Both the position numbers and the translations under genes were made by a program. 64,000 nucleotides of DNA, taken from assembly GCF_014083985.1 (NCBI RefSeq), contig NZ_CP046907.1:752501-816500 (forward strand), in the 5' to 3' direction. The notes beneath the pieces are model-generated. The model did no database searches, had not been told where the DNA came from, and saw only the letters and a program-made list of their open reading frames with translations. The stretch is from Streptomyces sp. SCUT-3 (GTDB lineage: Bacteria; Actinomycetota; Actinomycetes; Streptomycetales; Streptomycetaceae). Of the stretch, positions 51,192 to 59,939 are shown in pieces (position 1 is the stretch's first letter; each line of letters begins with the position of its first letter).

Positions 51192-51215
51192 TTGACCTCA
51201 ACCTTGCTTGAGGTT
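51192..51215 (+). promoter_or_regulatory. SoxR-type operator/promoter
   Basis: TTGACCTCAACCTTGCTTGA begins this site; ACCTCAA (51195-51201) and TTGAGGT (51208-51214) are exact arms. This is the symmetric box known for SoxR, overlapping a TTGACC -35 element. With the 19-bp spacer typical of MerR-type promoters, the -10 falls near 51217-51222 and transcription would start about at the ATG 51229, giving a leaderless mRNA. The downstream genes are a split transketolase. Confidence 0.8.
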
Positions 51216-51228
51216 GAACGCTGTCGTC

Positions 51229-51984
51229 ATGACTCCGAACACGATCACCGCCAAGGGCGTGAGCGCCCACGAGCGCACCCCTGGCAACGCTGCCCCGTCC
51301 CGCTCCTACGAGGACCTGCCGCGCCTGATGGCGCTGATGACGGGCGACGAGAAGCACGATTCCGCCGCGACCTCGACGCTGGACGTCCTGTGGGTCCTGT
51401 ACGACCGCGTGCTGCGCGTGTCGCCGCAGACCGTCGACGCCCCCGACCGGGACCGCTTCCTGCTCTCGAAGGGCCACGGCCCCATGGCGTACTACGCGGT
51501 GCTCGCCGCGAAGGGATTCCTCGACGAGGAGACCCTGTCCGGCTTCGGCGCCTTCGACTCCCCGCTGGGCCACCACCCCGACCGGCTGCTGGTGCCCGGT
51601 GTCGAGATCGGGTCCGGCTCGCTCGGCCACGGCCTGGGACTGGCCGTGGGCACGGCCCTGGGACTGCGGGCCCAGGGCCTGACCGACCCACGGGTGTGGG
51701 TGCTGGCCGGCGACGCCGAGATGGACGAGGGCAGCAACCACGAGGCCGTCGCCTACGCCGGGGCGGCCGGGCTGGAGAACCTGCGCGCCGTGGTCGTCGA
51801 CAACGACTCCGCGACCCACGGCTGGCGCGGCGGCCTGGCCTCCCGCTTCGAGGCCGAGGGCTGGTCCGCGGTGACCGTGGACGGCCGCGACCACGAGGCC
51901 CTGTACTCGGCGTTCACCGCCGCCCGCCCGGGCCGGCCGCACGCCGTCGTCGCCCGCGTCGAGCCGAAGCCCTCCGCGCACTGA
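51229..51984 (+). CDS. Transketolase, N-terminal (TPP-binding) subunit
   Basis: The 251-residue protein has FLLSKGHGPMAYYAVLAAKG, GVEIGSGSLGHGLGLAVGTA and the TPP/Mg motif VLAGDAEMDEGSNHEA with VVDNDSATHG. It corresponds to the first third of transketolase. The catalytic partner is encoded 69 nt downstream. Split transketolases work as heteromers and may act on pentose phosphates or on dedicated substrates. It appears under SoxR control, linking it to redox-cycling stress. Confidence 0.92.
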   Translation: MTPNTITAKGVSAHERTPGNAAPSRSYEDLPRLMALMTGDEKHDSAATSTLDVLWVLYDRVLRVSPQTVDAPDRDRFLLSKGHGPMAYYAVLAAKGFLDEETLSGFGAFDSPLGHHPDRLLVPGVEIGSGSLGHGLGLAVGTALGLRAQGLTDPRVWVLAGDAEMDEGSNHEAVAYAGAAGLENLRAVVVDNDSATHGWRGGLASRFEAEGWSAVTVDGRDHEALYSAFTAARPGRPHAVVARVEPKPSAH

Positions 51985-52052
51985 TCCCCGTCACGGCCGA
52001 CCCGCGCACTCCGCCCCCTTCCGTCCCGCAGTACCCCGAGGAGAGACCTGTC

Positions 52053-53021
52053 ATGACTACAACCGCAACCGCCCCTGCTCCCGCTGCCCCCGCCGCGTCC
52101 GCCCGTGACACCGCGCGCGAGCGGTTCGCCGCCGTGACCGGCGCGCTGCTGGACGAGGAACCGCGCCTGGCCGTCGTCCTCGCCGACATCAGCGCCGCCG
52201 CCTTCCGCGACGCCATGGAGAAGCACCCGGACCGGGTGGTCAACGTCGGCATCCGGGAGCAGTTGATGATCGGTGTCGCCGGAGGGCTGGCGCTGACCGG
52301 GATGCGGCCGGTCGTGCACACCTTCTCCAGCTTCCTGGTGGAGCGGCCCTTCGAGCAGGTCAAGCTGGACCTGAACCACCAGGGCGTGGGGGCGGTGCTG
52401 GTGAGCGCGGGCGGCTCCTACGACATGCCGACGGCCGGCCGCACCCACATGGCGCCCGGCGACGTGGCCCTGCTGGACACCCTCGACGGGTGGACGGTGC
52501 ACGTACCGGGCCACCCGGACGAGGCGGAGGCGCTGCTGCGTCACGCCGTGAACGACGGAGGGGGCGACGGCCGGGTGTACCTGCGGCTGTCGCTGCAGGA
52601 GAACGCGCGGCCTCGGAGGGTGGTGCCGGGAGTCTTCGAGCCGGTGCGGGAGGGGCGCGGCGGGGTGGTCGTGGCCGTCGGGCCGATGCTCGACCCGGTG
52701 CTGGAGGCCGTGGAGGGGCTGGACGTGTCCGTGCTGTACGCCGCCACCGTCCGGCCGTTCGACGCGGCCGGCCTGCGTGCGGCGGCGGCCGGGGCGGACG
52801 CGGCCGACGTGGTGCTGGTCGAGCCCTACCTGGCGGGCACCTCCACCCGGTGGGCCGCCGCCGCGCTGGAGGACGTGCCGCACCGGGTCCTGGGGCTGGG
52901 CACGGCCCAGGAGGAGCTGCGGCACTACGGCACGATGCAGGACCACCTGGCCGCGCACGGACTGGACCCGCGCGGGCTGCGCGAACGGATCGGCGCCTTC
53001 CTGCGGCTGCGGCGGGCGTGA
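52053..53021 (+). CDS. Transketolase, C-terminal (Pyr) subunit
   Basis: The 322-residue protein starts at ATG 52053 behind GAGGAGAG. After an Ala/Pro-rich leader it has the pyrimidine-binding domain: LAVVLADISAAAF, DRVVNVGIREQLMIGVAGGLAL with the catalytic Glu, and VHTFSSFLVERPFEQ. A C-terminal transketolase domain follows (VSVLYAATVRPFDAAGLR, VVLVEPYLAGTST). It completes the enzyme with the preceding gene in a two-gene operon. Confidence 0.92.
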   Translation: MTTTATAPAPAAPAASARDTARERFAAVTGALLDEEPRLAVVLADISAAAFRDAMEKHPDRVVNVGIREQLMIGVAGGLALTGMRPVVHTFSSFLVERPFEQVKLDLNHQGVGAVLVSAGGSYDMPTAGRTHMAPGDVALLDTLDGWTVHVPGHPDEAEALLRHAVNDGGGDGRVYLRLSLQENARPRRVVPGVFEPVREGRGGVVVAVGPMLDPVLEAVEGLDVSVLYAATVRPFDAAGLRAAAAGADAADVVLVEPYLAGTSTRWAAAALEDVPHRVLGLGTAQEELRHYGTMQDHLAAHGLDPRGLRERIGAFLRLRRA

Positions 53022-53036
53022 GGGTGTCCGCCGCCC

Positions 53037-53735
53037 CTAACCGCCGTACGCCCCGGCGTCGCCGTACGCGGACCATGTCCCGCCGTACGGGGTTCCTCCG
53101 GGGCCGTACGGTGCTTGCGCGGGGCCGTACGGTGCTTGCGCGAGGCCGTACGGTGCTTGCGCGGGGGCGGCGCCCCGGGGCGGCGGGGAGATCCCGTCGG
53201 CCAGTTCGCGCGCCATCGCCTTGATGGTCCCGAGCCCCTGCCTGCCCCACGGCCGGGGTTCGTGGTCCATGACCGCCGCGCTCCCGAGGACCTGCCCGTG
53301 GTGGTCGACGAGCGGCGCGCCCATGTAGGACCTGATGCCCAGCTCGTCGACGACCGGGTTCCCGGCGAAGCGCGGGTAGTCGCGGACGTCGTCCAGCACC
53401 AGGGCTTTCCGGCGCACCACGACGTACGGGCAGAATCCGTGGTCCAGGGGCACGCGCCGGCCCCGGTCCGCGGCACGCCCGGCCTGCGGGAGGCCTCCGT
53501 CGTACGGGAGGCCCGCAGGTGCCAGGATGCCGGCGAAGTACTGGTGCCGTTCGCCGACGAAGGTGACCATCGCCCAGGGCGTGCGGGCGGTCCGGGCGAG
53601 GGTGCGGGCGAAGTCGTCGAGGGCGGGGGCGGGGCGGTCCCCGAGGCCGAGCCGCCGCAGTCTCCGGGCGCGGCAGGACGCGTCGGGGTCGGCGGGGGTG
53701 AGCAGAATGTGGCCGACGGGGTCGTAGTCGGTCAT
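53037..53735 (-). CDS. GAF-domain protein of a conservon-like operon
   Basis: ATG 53735 overlaps the cvnD stop (ATGA). The 232-residue product has a GAF domain (FARTLARTARTPWAMVTFVG, PLDHGFCPYVVVRRKALVLDDV, RSYMGAPLVDHHGQVLGSAAVM). The C-terminus has a repeat of AQAPYG encoded by three 21-bp units, then a Gly/Tyr tail. GAF proteins are accessory genes of some conservons. It may sense a small ligand feeding the GTPase module. Confidence 0.88.
   Translation of the reverse strand: MTDYDPVGHILLTPADPDASCRARRLRRLGLGDRPAPALDDFARTLARTARTPWAMVTFVGERHQYFAGILAPAGLPYDGGLPQAGRAADRGRRVPLDHGFCPYVVVRRKALVLDDVRDYPRFAGNPVVDELGIRSYMGAPLVDHHGQVLGSAAVMDHEPRPWGRQGLGTIKAMARELADGISPPPRGAAPAQAPYGLAQAPYGPAQAPYGPGGTPYGGTWSAYGDAGAYGG
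53100..53162. repeat. Three 21-bp tandem repeats inside the GAF gene
   Basis: Units at 53100-53120, 53121-53141 and 53142-53162 are identical or differ by one base (GGGGCCGTACGGTGCTTGCGC). They encode in-frame AQAPYG[PL] repeats in the disordered tail, so copy-number change would lengthen the tail without a frameshift. Confidence 0.9.
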
Positions 53736-54367
53736 GGTCGGTCGGTTCCCCCCATCGGCCGGGTGGCGTTGTCGATCAGGTGCTGGACGAGGGCTGCGAG
53801 CACGCCGGTGGCCGGGCCGGTCCGCCGCGCGTCGCAGGTCACGACGGGCACCTCGGGCCGCAGGTCCATGGCGGCGCTGACCTCCTCCGGCGTGTAGTCG
53901 TACGACCCGTCGAACCGGTTGACCGCGACGACGAAGGCGACGCCCCGGCGCTCGAAGAAGTCGACGGCGGCGAAGGAGTCCGCCAGGCGCCGGGTGTCGG
54001 CGACCACCACCGCGCCCAGGGCTCCCTCGAAGAGCTCGTCCCACATGAACCGGAAGCGTTCCTGGCCCGGTGTGCCGAACAGGTAGAGCACGTAGTGGGT
54101 GTCCAGGGTGATCCGGCCGAAGTCCATCGCCACGGTGGTGGTGGCCTTGGACTCGACCCCGGCCAGGCTGTCGGTGCCTTCGCTCGTCCGGGTCACCAGT
54201 TCCTCGGTCCGCAGGGGCTCGATCTCGCTGACCGCGCCGACGAAGGTGGTCTTGCCGACGCCGAACCCGCCGGCGACCAGGACCTTCAGCGGTGTCGGGA
54301 AGACCGTGCGGGAGGGGCCGGGAGGGGTCCGGTCGCAACGGGTCTCAGAGCCGTCGGCGAAGGCCAC
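53732..54367 (-). CDS. cvnD: Conservon GTP-binding protein
   Basis: The 211-residue small GTPase has P-loop VLVAGGFGVGKTTFVGAV, switch/G3 FGTPGQERFRFMWDEL and G4 NRFD in VVAVNRFDGSYDYTPEE (Lys of NKxD replaced by Arg). It overlaps the DUF742 gene. In conservons the CvnD GTPase interacts with CvnB and CvnC at the membrane under the CvnA sensor. Confidence 0.94.
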   Translation of the reverse strand: MAFADGSETRCDRTPPGPSRTVFPTPLKVLVAGGFGVGKTTFVGAVSEIEPLRTEELVTRTSEGTDSLAGVESKATTTVAMDFGRITLDTHYVLYLFGTPGQERFRFMWDELFEGALGAVVVADTRRLADSFAAVDFFERRGVAFVVAVNRFDGSYDYTPEEVSAAMDLRPEVPVVTCDARRTGPATGVLAALVQHLIDNATRPMGGTDRP

Positions 54368-54722
54368 GAAGCACCGCCTCCAGCAGTGGTCGGTCGTCGG
54401 CGGGGGCCGTCACCGCCGGGGTCCGGGCGGTCAGCGCGCCGCAGTCCACCAGGTCGGACAGCAGGACCTTGGCGACGGCGGCGGGCAGCCTCAGGTGGGC
54501 CGCGACCTCGGCCACCGTGATGGGCCCCGCGCACAGGTCCAGCGTCCGGTCGTGGTCGGGGCCCAGGTGGGCGCGGGGCGGCCGGCCGGTGGCCATGACG
54601 AGGGTGAGCAGGTCGAAGCGGTTGGTCGGCCGGGTCCGGCCGTCGCTGACCGTGTAGGGGCGGACCAGGCGGCCGGCGTCGTCGTCGAGCCAGGGTTTCT
54701 CCTGCACGAGGGCCACGCTCAC
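54345..54722 (-). CDS. cvnC: Conservon DUF742 protein
   Basis: The 125 residues hold the DUF742 pattern: RLVRPYTVSDGRTRPTNRFDLLTLVMAT, shown as a span, then CAGPITVAEVAAHLRLPAAVAKVLLSDLVD with a winged-helix-like region and a basic end RGLRRRL. It overlaps both neighbours, as in other conservons, and is probably an adaptor between sensor and GTPase. Confidence 0.94.
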   Translation of the reverse strand: MSVALVQEKPWLDDDAGRLVRPYTVSDGRTRPTNRFDLLTLVMATGRPPRAHLGPDHDRTLDLCAGPITVAEVAAHLRLPAAVAKVLLSDLVDCGALTARTPAVTAPADDRPLLEAVLRGLRRRL

Positions 54723-55189
54723 AACCCCGGTTCGTGGTGCGGGAAGGGTCCCTCGTGGGGAAGGGGCTCCTCGTGGGGGAACGGCCCCTGGCGCGGCGGG
54801 ATCGACAGGTACGGCCTGACGCTCTTGACCAGCATCGCCATCTCGTAGCCGAGCACCGCGGCGTCGGCCTGCCTGGCGGCCAGCACGGCGAGGCAGGCGC
54901 CCGACCCCGCGGTGGAGACGAACAGCAGGCTGGTGTCGAGTTCCACCACCACCTGGCGCACCTCTCCCCCGCTGCCGAAGCGGGTGCCGGCGCTGCGGGC
55001 CAGCGAGTACAGGCCGGAGGCGAGGGCCGCCAGGTGGTCGGCGCCGTCGACGTCCAGGCCGTGCGCCGACCTGACGAGGCCGTCGGAGGAGAGCAGCAGG
55101 ACGCTGCGGGTGTGGGGGACCCGGTGGGCCAGGCCGCTCAGCAGCCAGGTCAGGTCGGTCGCCTGCCCGGTGTGCATGTCGGTCGCCAT
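54719..55189 (-). CDS. cvnB: Conservon roadblock/LC7 protein
   Basis: I use ATG 55189 (MATDMHTGQATDLTWLLSGL); ATG 55177 is possible. The 156-residue protein is a roadblock/LC7 domain (TRSVLLLSSDGLVRSAHGL, LAALASGLYSLARSAGTRFG, SLLFVSTAGSGACLAVLAAR). It probably binds the CvnD GTPase. The tail repeats PHEEP/PHEGP. Confidence 0.93.
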   Translation of the reverse strand: MATDMHTGQATDLTWLLSGLAHRVPHTRSVLLLSSDGLVRSAHGLDVDGADHLAALASGLYSLARSAGTRFGSGGEVRQVVVELDTSLLFVSTAGSGACLAVLAARQADAAVLGYEMAMLVKSVRPYLSIPPRQGPFPHEEPLPHEGPFPHHEPGL

Positions 55190-55370
55190 GATGGACGTGG
55201 GTCTCCTCGGTGTAGGGGGCGGTTCGGCCGGTTCTCGGCTGCCCTGACGGGGCCCTGACGGGGCCGGGGTGCGGCCGGCCGCGGGACGCGGGTGCGGCCG
55301 GGCGCGGGGGACTCGCGGGAGCGCGGGGTGCGGGTGCGGGGTGGGGGTGTGGGGTGCGGGGTGCGGCGGG

Positions 55371-57273
55371 TCAAGGGGTGTCGGTGTCGGGTTCGTCGGC
55401 GAGGCTGACCCCCCTGCGGAAGGCCGCCATGAGGCCGGGGTCGTGCCCGACGTACTCCTCCGCCGGCCGGGCGGCGGGCAGTTGGTGCCGCGGCTGCGGG
55501 GCGGGGTGCTCCTGGCGCCTGCGGCGCGGCAGCCGGGGGCGGTCCCCCGTCCCCGTCCCCCGGACGGTCTCGGCGACGGGGCGGGGGGCCGGGGAGACGG
55601 CCGGGGGCCGCGGCGGGACGACGGACGGGAGCGGCCCGGGCCGGTGCGGGAGGGGCGGCGGGCCGTCGGCGGGACGGCCGCCGGTGGAGCGGCCGCCGTG
55701 CACCGGGCCGTGTTCCGGGTCCGGGTCGCCGCGCAGGACGGTGTGGAGGGTGGTGTCGTCCGGTGCGTCCAGGTGCCCGTGCCGCCCACCGGGCGGAGGC
55801 TCGAGGGTCCGGCGGCGGGAACGGCCGGTGCGGGAGGGGCGGGAAACGGCCGGTCCGGGGGCGTCCGTGCCACCGGTGGCGTCGTCGGCCGGAATGGCCC
55901 CCCTGTGCGCGGACGGCGTGTGGGGCGTGAGCGGCGCAGGCGCGGAAGGTGCGTGCCGGGGCCGGGGGCGTTCCGGGGAGGGCGGCGGTGGAGGCCGTGG
56001 CCTGCCCGGTGGTGGCCGCGGGGGCTTGTGCGGCGGTCCCGGTGTCCGTTCCCAGGAGTTCCGTCGGCAGGACCAGCACCGCCTGGGTCCCTCCGTAGAT
56101 GTTGCTCTGGAGCCGTACGACCACTCCGTGGCGGCGGCCAGGGTCGCCACCACGAACAGGCCGATGCGGCCGTCCTGCACGAGTTCCGCGACGTCGACCC
56201 GGTCGGGGTCGGCCAGGAGGGCGTTCATCGTCATCCGGTCGGCGGCCGACATGCCCAGGCCCCGGTCCTCGACCTCGACGGCGAGGCCGGCGCGACCGCT
56301 TCGGTCCGCAGGAGCACCTGGGTGTGCGGGGCCGAGAACACCGTGGCGTTCTCGACCAGTTCGGCCACCAGGTGGATCACGTCCGCGACCGCGTGCCCCT
56401 GCACGGTGCCCACGATCGGCGGACCAGCTTGACCCTCGGGTACTGCTCGACCTCGGCGGTCGCCGAGCGCAGCACCTCGGTCACCGCCACCGGGCGGTCC
56501 ACTGCCTGCGGGAGACCGCGCCGCCGAGGACGGCCAGGTTCTCGGCGTGCCTGCGGATGCGGGTGGCCAGGTGGTCGACGTGGAAGAGCCCCTTGAGCAG
56601 GTCGGGGTCCTCGACCTCGTTCTCCAGTGCGTCCAGCAGCTGGATCTCGCGGTGCACGAGGGACTGCAGGCGCCGCGCGAGGTTGACGAAGACCTCCACC
56701 TTCTCCTCGTGCCCGTCGTCCCGGGAGAGCGCGGCGGCCTCGATCAGGACCGCCTCCGCCGAACGGCGGGAGCGCTCCATCTCGTGGGGCGAGCAGGTCG
56801 ATCTCGTCCCCCGTGGGGTACGGGACGGCCCCGGGCGGACGGGGGCGGACCTCCTCGCCCGCGCGCAGGCGGTCCAGCAGGGTGTACAGGCGGGTGCGGC
56901 CGCGCGCGCTCTCGTGGCGCAGCCCGATGCAGCGGTCGGTCAGTTCGCGGGCCTGCGCGCCGGCCACTGTGCCGCCCCACAGGACGAGGAGCGCGGCGGC
57001 CGCCGACGCGACGGCCGGCACCCCCAGGCGCAACAGCGGTCCGGTACCGGGGCCGGCGTGCAGGAGGGCGGCGAACGCGGCGGTGCAGACCAGCAGCACC
57101 AGCGCGGCGGGGAGGACGGCGAGGCGGACGAGGAGGCTGCGCAGCCCGGGGCCGGGCAGGACGGTGCGTGACGGGGTCCTCCCGTGCCGCCGTGCCGCCC
57201 GGTGCCCCGCCGGGCCGGCGGCGTCCGCGGGGCCGCGGCTCGGCTGCTCGGCGGATGGGTTGAGTGGGGACAT
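55371..57273 (-). pseudogene. cvnA: Conservon sensor kinase with several frameshifts
   Basis: Coding sequence starts at ATG 57273 (SPLNPSAEQPSRG, then two hydrophobic segments around SLLVRLAVLPAALVLLVCTAAF). Recognisable CvnA parts follow in changing frames: LDALENEVEDPDLLKGLFHVDHLATRI (56481-56780), RPVAVTEVLRSATAEVEQYP, the N-box HLVAELVENATVFS (56231-56413), MSAADRMTMNALLADPDRVDVAELV, VVRLQSNIYGGTQAVLVLPTELLG and the terminal GLMAAFRRGVSLADE. About five or six single-base shifts are needed. Protein content is otherwise well preserved. So this is either a very recent loss of function or base-calling errors in GC-rich DNA. Confidence 0.75.
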
Positions 57274-57316
57274 AGCCGCCTCGGGGACGTCGGGGCCGGA
57301 AGGGAGTCGGGGAGGA

Positions 57317-57355
57317 ACCGGTGAACAACCCGCCCGGGGTGGGCTGTTCACCGGT
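57317..57355. promoter_or_regulatory. Inverted repeat upstream of cvnA
   Basis: ACCGGTGAACAACCC (57317-57331) pairs with GGGCTGTTCACCGGT (57341-57355) with one mismatch, 44 nt before the cvnA start on the minus strand. It could be an operator or a leader hairpin. The rest of the 308-bp gap between cvnA and the DUF6011 gene shows no other clear feature. Confidence 0.5.
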
Positions 57356-57581
57356 CGGTGACAGATCCCACACAGTAGCTTTCGGAGCGTGACGGGGAAG
57401 GTTTGGGAAGGTGAATCCGCTCCGGTGGGTGACGGCCCCGCCGCAGGTTCGAACAGGTTTCCCCGCCAGGCGAAAATCCGTGCGCATCCACGGGCCGGGG
57501 AGGGGGCCGGGGTCACGGTGGAGGCTGTGGGGGACGTGGGGCTGTGGGAGGGGCGTCGGGGAGCGGGGGGAGAATCGGGGG

Positions 57582-57806
57582 ATGGATGCCAGCCGTGAGT
57601 CGGGGCTCGAGCCGGGCCAGGAGCCACTGCCGGACACTGCGGTGCCGGCCGTCGGGCGGCGGCCGCTGTGGTGCCGGCGGTGCCGCCGTCCGCTGACCGA
57701 CCGCGTCTCGCGGATGTACGGCCTGGGACCGGAGTGCCGCGGCCCCGGGCCGCGGGTGCGGTCCCCCTGCAGCGAGGTCGAGCAGGAGACCCTGCCCGAG
57801 CCGTGA
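57582..57806 (+). CDS. DUF6011 zinc-ribbon-like protein
   Basis: ATG 57582 gives 74 residues. The core LWCRRCRRPLTDRVSRMYGLGPECRG carries a CxxC pair and a further Cys, plus the GLGPxC motif of DUF6011. Another Cys is in RSPCSEV. It is probably a small zinc-binding protein; the role is unknown. Confidence 0.85.
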   Translation: MDASRESGLEPGQEPLPDTAVPAVGRRPLWCRRCRRPLTDRVSRMYGLGPECRGPGPRVRSPCSEVEQETLPEP

Positions 57807-57882
57807 GGGCACGCCGGTGACGCGGCGGACGACGGGCCGGACGAGGCGGACGGGCGGGACGGGGCGGGCCGCCCGCGTCCGC

Positions 57883-58515
57883 TCAGTGGCCGGAGCCGCC
57901 TGAGCTGTCGGAGTTGCCGAAGCCGCCGGCGCGGACCGTCACGTTGACCCGTCCCCTGAGCCCGAGGACGGGCTCGGCCGTGCCGGGGAAGGTGCGGGGT
58001 ACCCCGTGGTGGGCGAAGCGGGAGGGGCCGCCGAAGACGAACAGGTCCCCGCTGCGCAGTTCCACGTCCGTCCAGGGCCGGCCGCGGTTCTCGGTGTTGC
58101 CGAAGCGGAAGGTGCAGGTGTCGCCGAGGCTGAGCGAGACCACGGGGGCGGCGGAGCGCTCCTCCTTGTCCCGGTGCATGCCCATGCGGGCGCCGTCGCC
58201 GTAGAAGTTGACCAGCGCGATGTCCGGTTCGTAACGGGCCGCCTCCTCCTCCCCCAGCGTCGCGGCGACCGCACGGCGGGCCAGGGCTCCGAGCGGCGCG
58301 GGGAAGGGCTTGACCGGTGCGCCGTCGCCGTCGACCACGGTGCGGGCGTAGCCGTAGGGGTACCAGTGCCACCCCAGGCAGACGGTGCGCACCGACATCT
58401 GTCCGCCGTTCGGCATGCGCACCGTCCGCAGCCCGGCGGGGGGCTTCGCCCACTCCCGACAGGCGGCCAGCAGCCGCAACTGCTCCTGCGTGTCCAGCCA
58501 GCCGGGGACGTGCAC
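57883..58515 (-). CDS. AlkB-like 2-oxoglutarate/Fe(II) dioxygenase, N-terminus possibly frameshifted
   Basis: The frame from GTG 58515 gives 210 residues: VNFYGDGARMGMHRDKEE with the HxD iron ligands, then CTFRFGNTENRGRPW, FVFGGPSRFAHHGVPR with the distal His, and RGRVNVTVR with the 2-oxoglutarate-binding Arg residues. It would repair alkylated DNA or RNA bases. A better start, ATG 58565 (MSGELFPLPAAEIAPG), is one base out of frame. Adding one G in the GGGG near 58523 would join them (APGAVHVPGWL). I suspect a small deletion or sequencing error. Confidence 0.85.
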   Translation of the reverse strand: MHVPGWLDTQEQLRLLAACREWAKPPAGLRTVRMPNGGQMSVRTVCLGWHWYPYGYARTVVDGDGAPVKPFPAPLGALARRAVAATLGEEEAARYEPDIALVNFYGDGARMGMHRDKEERSAAPVVSLSLGDTCTFRFGNTENRGRPWTDVELRSGDLFVFGGPSRFAHHGVPRTFPGTAEPVLGLRGRVNVTVRAGGFGNSDSSGGSGH

Positions 58516-58661
58516 CGCCCCGGCGCGATCTCGGCCGCCGGCAGGGGGAACAGCTCTCCGCTCATGCCCCCATGGTCCCCCGCGCCGGATTCGGCGGACG
58601 GAAGGGCGGACGGACGGTTACGTTCTGGAGCACGGGCCGGGCACGGGCACGAGCCGGCAAG

Positions 58662-58778
58662 GGCCGGTGAGGCCGGTGAGGCCGGTGAGGCCGGTGAGGC
58701 CGGTGAGGCCGGTGAGGCCGGTGAGGCCGGTGAGGCCGGTGAGGCCGGTGAGGCCGGTGAGGCCGGTGAGGCCGGTGA
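58662..58778. repeat. 9-bp tandem repeat, about 13 copies
   Basis: The unit GGCCGGTGA repeats without change about 13 times, ending 12 nt before the PfkB gene start. Each unit contains a Shine-Dalgarno-like GGTGA. The array is translated as GEA repeats only in a frame with no start. It is a clear VNTR candidate and may modulate expression of the kinase gene. Confidence 0.95.
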
Positions 58779-58790
58779 GGGCCGGATGCG

Positions 58791-59816
58791 GTGACGACGG
58801 GAGTGGCGATGGCAGGGGCGACGAGGGCGGCGGAAGCGGCCGGGTACGACGTGCTGGTGGTGGGCGGCTGCGGGGTGGACACCATCGTGCGGGTGGACGC
58901 GCTGCCCGTGCCGCTGGCCGACTCGGTGGGGGTGCCGCCGATCAGGGAGTGGGTTGGGCACACCGGAACCGGGGTGGCGCTGGGCTGCGACGCGCTGGGG
59001 CTGGCCACCGGGTTCGCCGACTTCATCGGCGAGGACCGCCTCGGCGACATGGTGCGCGAGCGGCTTTCCCGCAGTTCGGTGGACTTCCGTCCGCTGGTCT
59101 CCCCGCACGGCACCCGGCGGGCGGTCAACCTGGTGGACGGCGAGGGGCGGCGGATGTCGTTCTACGACGGACGCGACCCGGTGGACCTGCGCATGCCGCG
59201 CGACTTCTACCTGCCGCTGCTGCGCCGGGCCCGGCACGTCCACCTGTCGATCATGCACTTCGCCCGGTTCCTCCTGGACGACCTGGAGGGGTCGGGCACC
59301 ACCGTCTCCACCGACCTGCACGACTGGGACGGGCGGGCCGCGCACCACCGGGACTTCGCTCTCCGCTCGGACCTGGTGTTCCTGTCCGCGGCGGCGATCG
59401 GCGGCCGGGTGCCCGAGGTGCTCGGCGGCATCCTGCGCGAGGGGCGGGCCCGCACGGTGGTGGCCACGGACGGCGCGAACGGCTGCTGGGTGCTGACCCG
59501 CGCGGACGTCCGCGCCGCGGACGGCCCCGGGGGCCCGGACGGCCCCGGCGGCCAGGGCGCCGGACCCCGGCACTTCCCCGCCGTGCGGCCGCCGGCCCCG
59601 GTGGTGGACAGCAACGGCGCCGGCGACGCGTTCGTCAGCGGCTTCCTCCACGGGTACCTGGCCGGGCGCCCGGTGGAGGAGTGCGCACTGCTCGGCTCGG
59701 TCTCCGGGGCCCACGCCTGCACGGGCGAGGGGACCCACGGTGCGCTGGTCGACGCGGCGGGGCTGGCGGCCGGCGCCGAGGCCGCCGGGCCCGGGTGGAC
59801 CGCCGGGCCCGAATAA
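58791..59816 (+). CDS. PfkB-family carbohydrate kinase
   Basis: GTG 58791 or ATG 58809 may start the protein; neither has a clean Shine-Dalgarno except the repeats. About 340 residues: [19 protein letters not shown] (N-terminal Gly motif), [53 protein letters not shown] and the catalytic [19 protein letters not shown] with the GAGD anion hole. It phosphorylates a sugar or nucleoside of unknown identity. Confidence 0.92.
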   Translation: MTTGVAMAGATRAAEAAGYDVLVVGGCGVDTIVRVDALPVPLADSVGVPPIREWVGHTGTGVALGCDALGLATGFADFIGEDRLGDMVRERLSRSSVDFRPLVSPHGTRRAVNLVDGEGRRMSFYDGRDPVDLRMPRDFYLPLLRRARHVHLSIMHFARFLLDDLEGSGTTVSTDLHDWDGRAAHHRDFALRSDLVFLSAAAIGGRVPEVLGGILREGRARTVVATDGANGCWVLTRADVRAADGPGGPDGPGGQGAGPRHFPAVRPPAPVVDSNGAGDAFVSGFLHGYLAGRPVEECALLGSVSGAHACTGEGTHGALVDAAGLAAGAEAAGPGWTAGPE

Positions 59817-59939
59817 AACGCCGGGCAGGCCGGGGACGCCGGGGTCCGGGGCCCCGGTCACCGGGCCGGCCGAAGCAGCTGACGAGAAGAAAACCACCCG
59901 CACCGTCGCCCGCTGCGGAGACGGCGACCGGAAAGGACA

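Noticed and set aside
58662-58778. CRISPR-like regular repeat
   Set aside because: The 9-bp units are contiguous with no spacers, so this is a simple tandem repeat.
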